A DNA stretch of 18,504 bases from Actinomycetes bacterium. Its GTDB lineage: Bacteria; Actinomycetota; Actinomycetes; Actinomycetales; Dermatophilaceae. The stretch covers positions 1-18,504 of the forward strand of contig JAEZWF010000001.1 of assembly GCA_023420415.1 (NCBI GenBank), in the 5' to 3' direction. The position numbers and the translations under genes are program-made. The notes beneath the pieces are model-generated. The model ran no database searches. It worked only from the letters and a program-made list of their open reading frames with translations, and was not told the DNA's origin. Shown piece after piece: positions 1 through 7,830 of this stretch. Positions within the stretch are counted from its first letter, which is position 1. Every line of letters starts with the position of its first letter.

Positions 1-1155
1 CCCGCCGCGACGAACGACGGCAAGACCCTCGTCACGACCGAGGGCACCTGGCAGGTCAACCCCGACGGCACCGTCACCTTCACCCCGGCCGACGGCTACT
101 CCGGCACGACCGCACCGGTCGAGTACCGCATCACCGACTCCAACGGCGACACCGACACCGCCAACCTCACCGTCACGGTGCGTCCCGGCCCGACCGCCGA
201 CGACGAGGCCGTCACCACCAAGCAGGACGCGACCGTCACCATCCCGGTGCTCAGCGGTGACGTGCCCGGCCCGAACGCCGACGGCACCCCGGGCTCGTTC
301 GACACCAGCTCGGTCGTCTTCACCAGCTCGGACGCGACGGACGGCGGCAAGACCCTGGTGGTGCCGGGTGAGGGGACGTGGACCGTCAACCCCGACGGCA
401 CCGTCACCTTCGACCCCGAGCCCTCCTTCACCGGGGAGGCCACCCCTGTCGACTACGCCGTCACCGACTCCCACGGCAACACGGCCACCGCGACCATCAT
501 GGTGACCGTCGACCCCCTCCCAGTGGCGAACGACGACGCCGCGAGCACGCCGTTCAACACCCCAGTGACCCTCCCGGCGCTGACCGACGACGCGGCCGGG
601 TCGCCCTCCGACCCGCTCGTGGTGAGCTCGGTCGTCTTCACGAGCCCCGAAGCCACCGACGGCGGCAAGACCCTCGTCACCACCGAGGGCACCTGGCAGG
701 TCAACGCCGACGGCACCGTCACGTTCACCCCGAAGGACGGCTACTCGGGCACAACCGCACCGGTCGAGTACCGCATCACCGACTCCAACGGCGACACCGA
801 CACCGCCAACCTCACCGTCACGGTGCAGCCGGGGCCGTCGGCGACCCCAGACCGGGACAGCACGCCGCAGAACGTCGATGTCACCGTCAGCCCGCTGGTG
901 AACGACACCCCCGGTCGCGACGCCGACGGGTCGGACGGTCGCTTCGACCCCTCGTCGCTCGTCTTCACCAGCCCCGCTGCGACCGACGGCGGCAAGACCC
1001 TCGTCGTGCCCGGCGAAGGCACCTGGACCGTCAACCCGGACGGCACCGTCACCTTCGACCCGGAGCCGTCGTTCACCGGAGCGACCGCCCCGGTCGACTA
1101 CGCCGTCACCGACTCACACGGCAACACGACCGGGTCGACCATCACGATCACCGTG
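1..1155 (+). repeat. 645-bp higher-order tandem repeat within the surface protein gene
   Basis: Two alternating repeat types (A and B) make a 645-bp dimer. Bases about 20-180 match 665-825 almost exactly, and 301-500 match 946-1145 strongly, both at an offset of 645 without indels. The two following units (from about 1156) are more diverged. This points to recent tandem duplication of a two-domain block. Confidence 0.8.
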
Positions 1156-2007
1156 TCCGGCGTGAAGCCGGTCGCCGTGGACGACAGCGCCCGCACACCG
1201 TCGGCGACGCCGGTCACCATCGACGTGCTGGCCAACGACTCGGCCGGTGCCGACCACGCGCCGCTCGACCCGGCCACAGTCCGACTCGTCGACCCCGTGA
1301 GCGGTCAGCTGGTCACCACGGTGACCATCCCGGGTCAGGGCACCTGGACCGTGAACCAGGACGGCACCGTCACCTTCGCCCCCGTCGCAGGGTTCGCGGG
1401 CGAGGCCACCGCGGTCGACTACGAGGTGCGCGACACCAACGGCACGCCGGCCCGCGCCACCATCACCGTGGTGGTCGAGACCGCTGGCCAGGCCAACCCG
1501 GACAGTGCCACCACTCCTGCGGGCAAGCCGGTCACGGTGTCGGTGCTCGGCAATGACGTGGCCGCGGGTGGAGAGGCCCTCCTCCCCGACTCGGTCTGCC
1601 TCCTGCCCGGCACCAAGGCGACTGCGACGTCGCGGGTGTCGACCCAGGCTGCCGTGCAGTGCCTCAAGACCTACACCGAACCCGGTGTCGGCACCTGGAC
1701 CGTCAACCCTGACGGCACCATCACCTTCGACCCTGCTGACGGGTTCAGCGGCCAGGCCGAGATCCCTTACAGCGTCACGGATTCCGCCGGCAACGTCTAC
1801 ACCTCGACGCTCACCGTCACGGTGGCGGCACCGCCCGCGGTTCCGGCCAAGCCCAAGCCACCGGTCGTGACCGAGCAGCCCGCACCGGGTGTCGCCGACC
1901 TGCCGTTCACCGGCGCCGCGGTCGTCCCGACGCTGGCGCTGGCCGGGATGCTGCTCGCGCTCGGCCTCGCCCTGACGGTCTGGCGGCGCAGGCTGGGTGG
2001 CCGCTAG
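1..2007 (+). CDS. LPFTG-anchored surface protein with CshA-type fibril repeats (5' end outside window)
   Basis: The frame is open from the first base of the window, giving 668 visible residues; the start and signal peptide lie upstream. The protein consists of repeats of about 105-110 residues (one partial plus five full units), each with a 'GTWTVNPDGTVTF' core, a 'PVDYxVTDSxGN' strand and a closing 'TVTV'. This matches CshA-type fibril repeats known from actinobacterial and streptococcal adhesins. A proline-rich spacer (residues about 605-630) precedes LPFTG (634-638), a hydrophobic segment (about 640-660) and the basic tail WRRRLGGR, which together form a complete sortase cell-wall anchoring signal. 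The last repeat alone carries two cysteines. Units alternate in type, so the DNA repeats with a 645-bp period. The likely role is a surface fibril or adhesin; the ligand cannot be told. Family and anchoring are secure, function is inferred. Confidence 0.9.
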   Translation, partial: PAATNDGKTLVTTEGTWQVNPDGTVTFTPADGYSGTTAPVEYRITDSNGDTDTANLTVTVRPGPTADDEAVTTKQDATVTIPVLSGDVPGPNADGTPGSFDTSSVVFTSSDATDGGKTLVVPGEGTWTVNPDGTVTFDPEPSFTGEATPVDYAVTDSHGNTATATIMVTVDPLPVANDDAASTPFNTPVTLPALTDDAAGSPSDPLVVSSVVFTSPEATDGGKTLVTTEGTWQVNADGTVTFTPKDGYSGTTAPVEYRITDSNGDTDTANLTVTVQPGPSATPDRDSTPQNVDVTVSPLVNDTPGRDADGSDGRFDPSSLVFTSPAATDGGKTLVVPGEGTWTVNPDGTVTFDPEPSFTGATAPVDYAVTDSHGNTTGSTITITVSGVKPVAVDDSARTPSATPVTIDVLANDSAGADHAPLDPATVRLVDPVSGQLVTTVTIPGQGTWTVNQDGTVTFAPVAGFAGEATAVDYEVRDTNGTPARATITVVVETAGQANPDSATTPAGKPVTVSVLGNDVAAGGEALLPDSVCLLPGTKATATSRVSTQAAVQCLKTYTEPGVGTWTVNPDGTITFDPADGFSGQAEIPYSVTDSAGNVYTSTLTVTVAAPPAVPAKPKPPVVTEQPAPGVADLPFTGAAVVPTLALAGMLLALGLALTVWRRRLGGR

Positions 2008-2029
2008 CGGTCGCCAGCCCAACGCAAGG

Positions 2030-2066
2030 GGTATGCCGCGTGGTCGCCTCGACCACGCGGCATACC
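2030..2066. terminator. Bidirectional terminator hairpin between convergent genes
   Basis: A perfect 17-bp inverted repeat (2030-2046 with 2050-2066) has a 3-nt loop and is followed on the + strand by TTTG. It lies between the stop of the surface protein gene (2007) and the stop of the leftward phoD (2096), so it can serve both. Each arm begins with the octamer GGTATGCC that recurs throughout the window. Confidence 0.8.
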
Positions 2067-2095
2067 TTTGTCGTCAATCTCCTTGGGGCACACGG

Positions 2096-3748
2096 CTATT
2101 CGCCACCATGGGTCTCCTCGCGGATGGTGTCGGCGATCTTCTGCTCGTCCGTGCGCGGGGCCATGCGTGCGGTCACGTCGGCGGGTAGCGGGTTGTCCTG
2201 CACCTGCTGCAGCCCGCGCACCTGGTCCTCGAGCACGAACGTCGCGCGCGTGAAGGCCTCGGCACCCGGGGCGGTCACGAACGGCACGCAGCGGAAGCGG
2301 GCCGTGAGCTCGGTGCGGGTGATGGTGGTGCTGACGTAGCCGCGCAGGTTGGTCCAGAACCGCAGGTTGGGGTTCCAGTCCGCCCACGGGTGGCGACCGT
2401 CGAGCTCGTCATATCCGTTGCCACCACTGGTGATCGAGCTCGTGATCAGCTCGGAGCCGACGACCGCGCCGGGGTTGTCGTAGTCGAGGTAGAGGTCGCT
2501 GGCCCAGTGCGCGTGGACGTCGCCGGTGAGGACGACCGGGTTACGCACGCCGGCGTCGACCCACCCCTGGGTGACGCGCTGGCGGGACGCGGGGTAGCCG
2601 TCCCACGCGTCCATCGACACCGTCGTGGCGGCGGTCGGGTTGTTGTCGCGGCGCCCGAAGAACACCTGCTGCCCCAGCAGGTCCCAGCGAGCCGTCGACC
2701 GACGGAACCCGTCCAGCAGCCACTGCTCCTGCTCCGCCCCCGGCAGCGAGCGGGCCGGGTCGGCGGCGGCCGGGCAGTCCTTGTAGCCGTCGCCGCAGGC
2801 CTGGTCGGACCGGTACTGGCGCGTGTCCATCATGTGGAAGTTGGCGAGGTCGCCCCACTGCACGCGGCGGTAGAGCTGCAGGTCCGGACCGGCGGGCACG
2901 GAACGGCGGCGCAGCGGCATGTTCTCGTAGTACGCCTGGTAGGCGGCGGCGCGACGCTCGAGGAAGGTCGGCTGCTCGGCCGGCTTCTCCGGCATGTCGT
3001 CCGCGTAGTTGTTGTCGACCTCATGGTCGTCCCACACCACCAGCCAGGGAGCGGCCGCGTGGGCAGCCTGGAGGTCCTCGTCGGACTTGTACTGGCCGTA
3101 CCGCTGCCGATATCCCGCAAGGGTTTTCGTCTCCGGTCCGACGTGGGCGCGGCCGACACCGGTGCCACCGCCCTCGTACTGGTAGTCACCGAGGTGGAGC
3201 ACCAGGTCCGGCTGCTCCTGCGCCATCCGGCGGTACGCCGTGAAGTAGCCGGCTGGGAAGTTGGAACACGACACGAAGGCCATCGCCAGGCTGGCGGGCG
3301 ACGAACCCAGCGCCGGCGTCGTCACCGCGCGGCCGACGGCCGACAGGTGACGTCCCAGCCGGAAGCGGTACCAGTACTCGCGACCCGGCTCCAGGCCCTG
3401 CAGCTCGACGTGCACCGAATGGGCCGACGCGGGTCCGGCCTGGACCGCGCCCGCCCGCACGACATCGGCGAAACGCTCGTCCGTCGCGACCTGCCAGTTC
3501 ACCGGGTAGCGACTGGACGGCATACCCCCGAGCCCGTCCGGGGCGACGGGGTCGAGCGCGAGCCGGGTCCAGATGACAAAGCCGTCCGGGGCCGGGTCGC
3601 CACTGGCGACACCCAGGGTGAACGGGTTGGAGGCCGGGATGACCGCCGCGGCACTGGGCCGGGCGTCGATCACGGTGCTGACGGGGACGAGGGCGGCGGT
3701 TCCGGCCACCAGGCCGGCTCGCAGCACGGTGCGACGTGTGGTGTGCAT
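2096..3748 (-). CDS. phoD: Alkaline phosphatase D (PhoD family), Tat-exported
   Basis: A 550-aa secreted phosphodiesterase/alkaline phosphatase that releases phosphate from organic phosphoesters outside the membrane, using a metal centre (Fe/Ca in the family). The chosen ATG at 3748 begins a twin-arginine signal peptide (TRRTVLRAG, hydrophobic stretch, then ARPSAAA), as expected for PhoD. The frame stays open upstream, but that part is not protein-like. The PhoD N-terminal domain follows (NPFTLGVASGDP... WTRL), then the metallophosphatase domain with GDY (D188), WDDHEVDNNY (D240, D241, H242) and LTGDVHAHW (D410, H412, H414), all metal-ligand motifs of the family. Length is normal. It is transcribed away from the toxin operon. 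No Pho box could be identified and the ribosome site is weak, so regulation by phosphate is only expected from the family. Confidence 0.93.
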   Translation of the reverse strand: MHTTRRTVLRAGLVAGTAALVPVSTVIDARPSAAAVIPASNPFTLGVASGDPAPDGFVIWTRLALDPVAPDGLGGMPSSRYPVNWQVATDERFADVVRAGAVQAGPASAHSVHVELQGLEPGREYWYRFRLGRHLSAVGRAVTTPALGSSPASLAMAFVSCSNFPAGYFTAYRRMAQEQPDLVLHLGDYQYEGGGTGVGRAHVGPETKTLAGYRQRYGQYKSDEDLQAAHAAAPWLVVWDDHEVDNNYADDMPEKPAEQPTFLERRAAAYQAYYENMPLRRRSVPAGPDLQLYRRVQWGDLANFHMMDTRQYRSDQACGDGYKDCPAAADPARSLPGAEQEQWLLDGFRRSTARWDLLGQQVFFGRRDNNPTAATTVSMDAWDGYPASRQRVTQGWVDAGVRNPVVLTGDVHAHWASDLYLDYDNPGAVVGSELITSSITSGGNGYDELDGRHPWADWNPNLRFWTNLRGYVSTTITRTELTARFRCVPFVTAPGAEAFTRATFVLEDQVRGLQQVQDNPLPADVTARMAPRTDEQKIADTIREETHGGE

Positions 3749-3864
3749 GCCGTCAGGGTGGTCGGCGCCAGCCCGTGCCCGGGCAACGCGAACGCTGCCG
3801 CGCGATGAAGAGTCGGGGTCGATCGGGCGACGATCCCGGTCCGTCCAAATGCGGTGCGTATGCG

Positions 3865-3894
3865 GTGACATGTCCGGTAGGCGTTCGCTACGGT
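3865..3894 (+). promoter_or_regulatory. Putative promoter of the toxin-immunity operon
   Basis: GTGACA (3865-3870) and TACGGT (3889-3894) are separated by 18 bases, matching the actinobacterial TTGACA-N18-TANNNT pattern. Transcription would start near 3901, about 50 bases before the first gene. It lies in the 202-bp spacer between divergent phoD and the operon, in which nothing else was recognised. Confidence 0.45.
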
Positions 3895-3950
3895 GGCTCG
3901 GGTCCGGTGGGGGCGGCCAGGTGGGCCGGACCGGACTGACGGAGGGGTCG

Positions 3951-4409
3951 ATGAATCCACTGGAGAACGAGCAGCACATCGCGGCCATCGCGCAGCGGTT
4001 CACCGAGGTCGCGCCGCAGAACTGGGCACGGCTCGTGGGCAACTGGGAGGCGACGCCCGACGGAGACGGGCCACCCGTGCTCAACTACCTGACCCTGGCA
4101 GTCGTCAACGGTGGCGACCGCTGGCTGTTCGGGCAGGTCGGCTACGACGAACAGCTCTACGACCTCGTCGCGGCATACAACACGGCGTCGGCGGGTGAGG
4201 TGACGACCAAGGAGGGTGAGACGGCGAGCACCCGGTGGACCGTCTTCGACCTCGAGGTCGACGCCGACGGCACGTTCCGCAGCAACCTCGGCTACGACCA
4301 GCCCAAGCGCAGCAACGGGATCATGGACGAGGAGTCCCTCGGACGGTTCGAGACCTACCTCGACACCTGGATCGCCGAGCACGGCGCCACACCCGGGAGC
4401 TCGTCGTGA
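3951..4409 (+). CDS. YezG/DUF600-like immunity protein (copy 1, upstream of toxin)
   Basis: A 152-aa soluble protein. The ATG at 3951 is preceded by GGAGGGG at a proper distance. It shows the DUF600/YezG pattern: an N-terminal helix ending in 'APQNWARLV', a central beta part with 'VNGGDRWLFGQVGYDEQLYDLVAAY', then 'WTVFDLEVDADGTFRSNLGYD' and a closing helix 'RFETYLDTWI'. In Bacillus, YezG is the immunity protein of YeeF, an LXG toxin with the same nuclease type as the toxin two genes downstream. Three paralogues follow the toxin, but this copy lacks their basic C-terminal tail and is the most diverged. It ends in a GTGA overlap with the next gene, so translation is probably coupled. Its position before the toxin is unusual; it could act as a chaperone or accessory rather than as immunity. 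The family call is by pattern only. Confidence 0.72.
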   Translation: MNPLENEQHIAAIAQRFTEVAPQNWARLVGNWEATPDGDGPPVLNYLTLAVVNGGDRWLFGQVGYDEQLYDLVAAYNTASAGEVTTKEGETASTRWTVFDLEVDADGTFRSNLGYDQPKRSNGIMDEESLGRFETYLDTWIAEHGATPGSSS

Positions 4410-4723
4410 GTGACGACGCAAAGGACCCGGTGATGGTCCCGAACCCGTACCTCGCCGCGATCAAGGCCAACCGGTCCAGCTCGGTCGGGCCCGCGGACGA
4501 GCTCAAGGACGGCCTCAAGGCGGTCAAGGACGCCATGGACGCCAACTGCTGGCAGTCGCCCATCGCGGACACGTTCTACGGCACGCTCACCCAGCACGAG
4601 CGGACCCTGTCGAACTGCCGCACGAACGCGCTGGCCGAGTTCGACGAGGCGATCAAGGGCCAGCCGGCGAAGGTCGAGTCGACCGCCTGGCAGACGCACT
4701 GGCGCAACCTCGCCGGGATGTGA
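4406..4723 (+). CDS. Small helical WXG-like protein, probable type VII secretion partner of the toxin
   Basis: A 105-aa, mostly helical protein encoded between an immunity-like gene and the toxin. The GTG at 4406 overlaps the previous stop and has GGGAG six bases upstream. An ATG at 4433 (residue 10), with AAGGA before it, is a reasonable alternative start. The arrangement is helix ('ADELKDGLKAVKDAMDANC'), a turn with W49-Q-S-P where WXG100 proteins have W-x-G, then a second helix and a C-terminal 'WQTHWRN'. Cysteines C48 and C71 sit beside the turn and could face each other in a hairpin. The stop is separated from the toxin ATG by one base. By analogy with small proteins encoded beside LXG/WXG toxins, it probably pairs with the toxin N-terminus for export. 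No exact family is recognised; the role is inferred from size, fold and position. Confidence 0.65.
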   Translation: MSDDAKDPVMVPNPYLAAIKANRSSSVGPADELKDGLKAVKDAMDANCWQSPIADTFYGTLTQHERTLSNCRTNALAEFDEAIKGQPAKVESTAWQTHWRNLAGM

Positions 4724-4724
4724 C

Positions 4725-6692
4725 ATGGGCACCGTCAGCATCCAGATCGAAGGCATGCGGACCCTGGTCACCAGTGCGGAGAAGGCCATCACGGCCGTCC
4801 CCGAGGACCAGTGGACGGTGCGCAACAACCTGACCCGGGTCATGCTCAGCGGCTCGTCGGTCGACCCCGCCGACCGGGTGGTGGGCTGGCTGCAGGGCGA
4901 GATCGTGGGTCTGCGCCGCCGGTTGGCGATGGCGATCAAGATCGAGGCCTCCACCCCCGGCGTCCAGTCGTTCGTGCAGTTCGACGAGTCGTCGATCTCC
5001 ACCAAGACGCCGGCCCAGGCCAAGGCGCTCGCCGACAAGGTCGCGCAGAACATTCGCGACGGCGGCGGCGAGATCGACCCCGAGATCCTCAAGATCCTGA
5101 GCGAGAACAGCGCCGACCCCTACTTCGCCTCGGCCCTGGCCAAGCAGCTCTCCCCCGAGCAGATCGGGCAGTTCGTCCAGAACACGGGCAGTCGGCGCGA
5201 GTACCTCTCCATGTACAACGCCTCGACCGACCCGCAGAAGATCAAGGACTTCGACCGCGACTACGCGGCATTGCTGAACGGTCTCGGGACGGCGCTCGGC
5301 ATCGCCACGCAGCAGACCGGTCCGGACCTCAAGCTGCCCGCGGACTACACCCAGAAGTGGACCGAGGCGATGGTGGGCGACAAGAAGCGCCCGGGGCAGG
5401 CGTCCTGGCTCGCCCTTGTCGTCGGGCGCGGCACGTGGTCCAAGGAGTTCACGGTCGGCGTCACCAAGGCGGTCTACGACTACGAGCGCAAGATCGACCT
5501 GCCCGGCACGTGGCAGCGAGACTCCTACCCCGGAGGCAGCGGCTACATCGGTGCGGTCGAGCCGGGCGGTGGGCGCGCCTACGACCCGCTGGCGTCGCTG
5601 CTCAAGGCTGTCGGGCGCAACCAGGACGCCGCCCTCGAGCTGTTCGCCAAGGGGCCCACGACGAAGATCGAGGTGGACGGCAAGCAGGTCGAGGTCAACG
5701 GCATGCTCAAGTACCTCATCTCCGAGCGTCGCTGGCCCACCGACAAGGGGCAGGCTGCGCAGGAGGCCATCGCCGCAGGCATGACTCCCCGGCTGGGTGG
5801 CTCGACCGACTCGATCCAGGTGGCCCAGGACGCCAGTGCCCTGATCAAGTTCAAGGTCGCGGAGATCGAGGCACGGGCCGGCGAGGACAAGGGCTGGTTC
5901 TCCAACATCGGGCACCTGGTGCTCGACGGACTGGGGCTCATCCCCGTCATCGGCGAACCCATCGACGCGATCAACGGGATCTGGTACTACGCCGAGGGCA
6001 ACGTCATCGATGGCTCCCTGTCGATGGCCGCGGTCATCCCTGGTGTGGGCTGGGCGGCGACGGGCGGCAAGTGGACCCGCAAGGGCGCCAACGCGGTCGA
6101 GGCGGGTTCAAAGCTCCTGACCCGGGACGGCAAGGTCTTCGACGAGACCGCGGAGTCCTTCAAGCTGCTCGCCAAGGGCGACAACGTCGAACCCGGCGTC
6201 TTCAAGTTCAACAACATGGAGGACCTCAACCGGGCGGCGAACAACCCCCACCCGGGTGTGACCTATGCGTACAAGGACATGGCGTGGACCACGGACGAGT
6301 TCGGCCGCACGAGCTTCGTCCGCGGCAAGTTGACCAACGAGGCGGCCGGGCGCGACCCGAAGCTCCAGCGCGACATCGGCAACGGGCCCGACGCCAAGGA
6401 CAGCGACGTCGGCTTCCACCTGATCGCCGACTCCCTCGGTGGCCCGACCAACAAGCTCAACGTCCTACCCGGCAACGGCAAGCCCATCGACGACGGGTTG
6501 GCCAACCTCAACCAAGGGGCCTATGCCAGCATGGAGAAGGCGCTGCGCAAGGCGCTGGGCGAGGGCAAAGATGTCGACATCGAATTGACGCCTGTGTATC
6601 GCTCAGGCAACAGCACAACTCGACCCGACGAGTTCCACGTCACCACCTGGGTGGACGGAGTGGATGTCGACTACGTGTTTGTCAACAAGTGA
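4725..6692 (+). CDS. Polymorphic toxin with pre-toxin domain and C-terminal HLIA-type nuclease (Endonuclease_NS_2-like)
   Basis: A 655-aa probable exported DNase toxin. Residues 1-80 are helical, resembling WXG/LXG-type N-termini, with no signal peptide, which suits type VII export. A long helical middle follows. Residues 393-455 form a pre-toxin region ('GLGLIPVIGEPIDAINGI', then 'AAVIPGVGWAATGGKW'), which in such toxins joins the transport part to the toxic tip. From about 505 the sequence fits the Endonuclease_NS_2 fold: 'TTDEFGRTSFVRG', 'DVGFHLIADSLGG' with the presumed catalytic H565, 'NKLNVLPGN' (N579), 'NQGAYASMEKAL' (N596, E604) and a C-terminal 'VTTWVDG' strand. The usual GGHLIA reads GFHLIA here. 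The B. subtilis toxin YeeF has this domain and is countered by YezG; YezG-like genes flank this one. The ATG at 4725 lies one base after the previous stop. Activity is inferred. Confidence 0.85.
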   Translation: MGTVSIQIEGMRTLVTSAEKAITAVPEDQWTVRNNLTRVMLSGSSVDPADRVVGWLQGEIVGLRRRLAMAIKIEASTPGVQSFVQFDESSISTKTPAQAKALADKVAQNIRDGGGEIDPEILKILSENSADPYFASALAKQLSPEQIGQFVQNTGSRREYLSMYNASTDPQKIKDFDRDYAALLNGLGTALGIATQQTGPDLKLPADYTQKWTEAMVGDKKRPGQASWLALVVGRGTWSKEFTVGVTKAVYDYERKIDLPGTWQRDSYPGGSGYIGAVEPGGGRAYDPLASLLKAVGRNQDAALELFAKGPTTKIEVDGKQVEVNGMLKYLISERRWPTDKGQAAQEAIAAGMTPRLGGSTDSIQVAQDASALIKFKVAEIEARAGEDKGWFSNIGHLVLDGLGLIPVIGEPIDAINGIWYYAEGNVIDGSLSMAAVIPGVGWAATGGKWTRKGANAVEAGSKLLTRDGKVFDETAESFKLLAKGDNVEPGVFKFNNMEDLNRAANNPHPGVTYAYKDMAWTTDEFGRTSFVRGKLTNEAAGRDPKLQRDIGNGPDAKDSDVGFHLIADSLGGPTNKLNVLPGNGKPIDDGLANLNQGAYASMEKALRKALGEGKDVDIELTPVYRSGNSTTRPDEFHVTTWVDGVDVDYVFVNK

Positions 6693-6702
6693 GGATGACA
6701 GG

Positions 6703-7290
6703 GTGAACCCAGAAGCACAGAAGCACCTGGACGACTTCGTCGCGAAGTACAAGGAGTCGGCACCGTCGACCTGGGTGCGCATCGTGGTCTGGTGGGCGTA
6801 CCTCGGCGAAAATGGGAAGACCGACCGAGGGTCTGCCATCCATCCGCAGACAGCCGTCGTGTTCGAAGGCGGCACCTTGGAGCAGCGGTCCTTCCGCGCG
6901 AATGCTCAGGCCTCCTTCGACCTTCAGGACATGACTGCGGCCCTCGCCGGGGAGCCTGAAGAGGGGTGGACCTTGCTCAAGAGCGAGATCGACCGAGACG
7001 GGACGGTCCGGACCGACTTCGACACAGGCCCGGCGCGTGACCTTGAGGACTCGGCCACGGATCCCTACTGGGATGACGTGCACGACTACCTGTCTCGCAA
7101 CCGACCCGCCTTGGAGCAGTTGGTCGACCGCCTCCGCACCAAGGACCAGCTCCCCGACCCGGACACGGTCTCCGAGGTCGACCCCATGACGTTGCCGCCA
7201 TCGCAACGGCCCAAGGCCACACCCGCCACCCAGGCGGCATCGCCAGCCGAACCGAAGGGCCGATTCGGCAGGTTCTTCGGCCGCGGCTGA
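6703..7290 (+). CDS. YezG/DUF600-like immunity protein with basic tail (copy 2, cognate position)
   Basis: A 195-aa protein directly after the toxin, in the usual place of cognate immunity. GTG at 6703 is chosen because GAGGA (6691-6695, overlapping the toxin stop) sits seven bases upstream and because the next two paralogues start with the same GTG-AAC. An in-frame ATG inside the toxin gene gives a non-homologous leader and was rejected. Residues about 1-150 are the immunity-type domain ('APSTWVRIVVWWAYLGENG', 'WTLLKSEIDRDGTVRTDFDTG', 'YWDDVHDYLSRNRPAL'). A linker rich in Pro/Ala/Thr follows, ending in GRFGRFFGRG. The tail is absent from copy 1 and from typical YezG. It shares a 54-bp identical block with copy 4. 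It probably binds and blocks the nuclease in the cytoplasm of the producer. Confidence 0.78.
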   Translation: MNPEAQKHLDDFVAKYKESAPSTWVRIVVWWAYLGENGKTDRGSAIHPQTAVVFEGGTLEQRSFRANAQASFDLQDMTAALAGEPEEGWTLLKSEIDRDGTVRTDFDTGPARDLEDSATDPYWDDVHDYLSRNRPALEQLVDRLRTKDQLPDPDTVSEVDPMTLPPSQRPKATPATQAASPAEPKGRFGRFFGRG

Positions 7291-7308
7291 GAATCTGGTG
7301 GAGATCGC

Positions 7309-7830
7309 GTGAACCCTGAAGCACAGCAGCTGGTCGACGCCTTCGTCACCAAGCTCAAGCAGTCAGCACCGGAGTCCTGGGTACGGCTCGTCTACTGGGG
7401 TTCCTACCTCGCGGATGACGACGGCAGCGTCAACCGAGGCACGTACAAGCACGCGGAGATTGCCATCGTGCGCGACGGCGAGAACCTCACCGGTGAATAC
7501 TTCCGGCTCGACCCACAGGCGGGTTTCGACCTGCAGGATCTCGAGGGGCCGCTCGCCGGCGAACCTGAAGCCGACTGGACGGTCCTGCGCGTCGAGGCCG
7601 ATCGCGACGGTGCCGTCCGTGCGGACTTCAGCCACGAGGCACCGCAGTCGTTCGAGGGGTCCATGGATAACGCCTTCTGGGACGGAGTGCACGAGTACCT
7701 CGAACGCAACCGGCCTGCGCTGGTGGAGCTGGCCGCACGCCTCGAAGCTGAGGGCGTGCTGGACGGACCGCAGGCTTCGACCCAGACAAACCAGGGACGC
7801 TTCGGCAAGCTCTTCGGGCGCCGTGGCTGA
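7309..7830 (+). CDS. YezG/DUF600-like immunity protein with basic tail (copy 3)
   Basis: A 173-aa paralogue of the preceding gene, starting 18 bases after its stop. The GTG at 7309 has GGAG five bases upstream, and the first codons match copy 2 almost exactly. The domain pattern is the same: 'APESWVRLVYWGSYLADDDG', 'ADWTVLRVEADRDGAVRADFSHE', 'FWDGVHEYLERNRPAL'. The linker is shorter and lacks the 'VDPMTLPPSQRPK' stretch of copies 2 and 4, but the end is still basic and aromatic (GRFGKLFGRRG). No toxin gene precedes it, so it is probably an orphan immunity protein that protects against nuclease tips of related strains. It shares a 32-bp identical block with copy 4. Confidence 0.75.
   Translation: MNPEAQQLVDAFVTKLKQSAPESWVRLVYWGSYLADDDGSVNRGTYKHAEIAIVRDGENLTGEYFRLDPQAGFDLQDLEGPLAGEPEADWTVLRVEADRDGAVRADFSHEAPQSFEGSMDNAFWDGVHEYLERNRPALVELAARLEAEGVLDGPQASTQTNQGRFGKLFGRRG

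Noticed and set aside
1..1830. Regular repeats considered as a CRISPR array
   Set aside because: The repeats are translated in frame with a period of about 320 or 645 bp and form protein domains. There are no short repeats with unique spacers.
3749..3870. Pho box for phoD (GTTCGCG/GTTGCCC-like words near 3785-3800)
   Set aside because: The words are not proper direct repeats with the expected spacing, so no PhoP site is claimed.
3749..4084. Upstream in-frame extension of PhoD to an ATG at 4084
   Set aside because: It overlaps the divergent immunity gene and reads like random translation. The start at 3748 gives a complete Tat signal peptide.
4653..5915. Minus-strand open frame of 420 codons opposite the toxin gene
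   Set aside because: It is complementary to the toxin, has low-complexity composition (Leu/Gly/Arg/Asp) and no recognisable domain or ribosome site. It is a GC-driven shadow.
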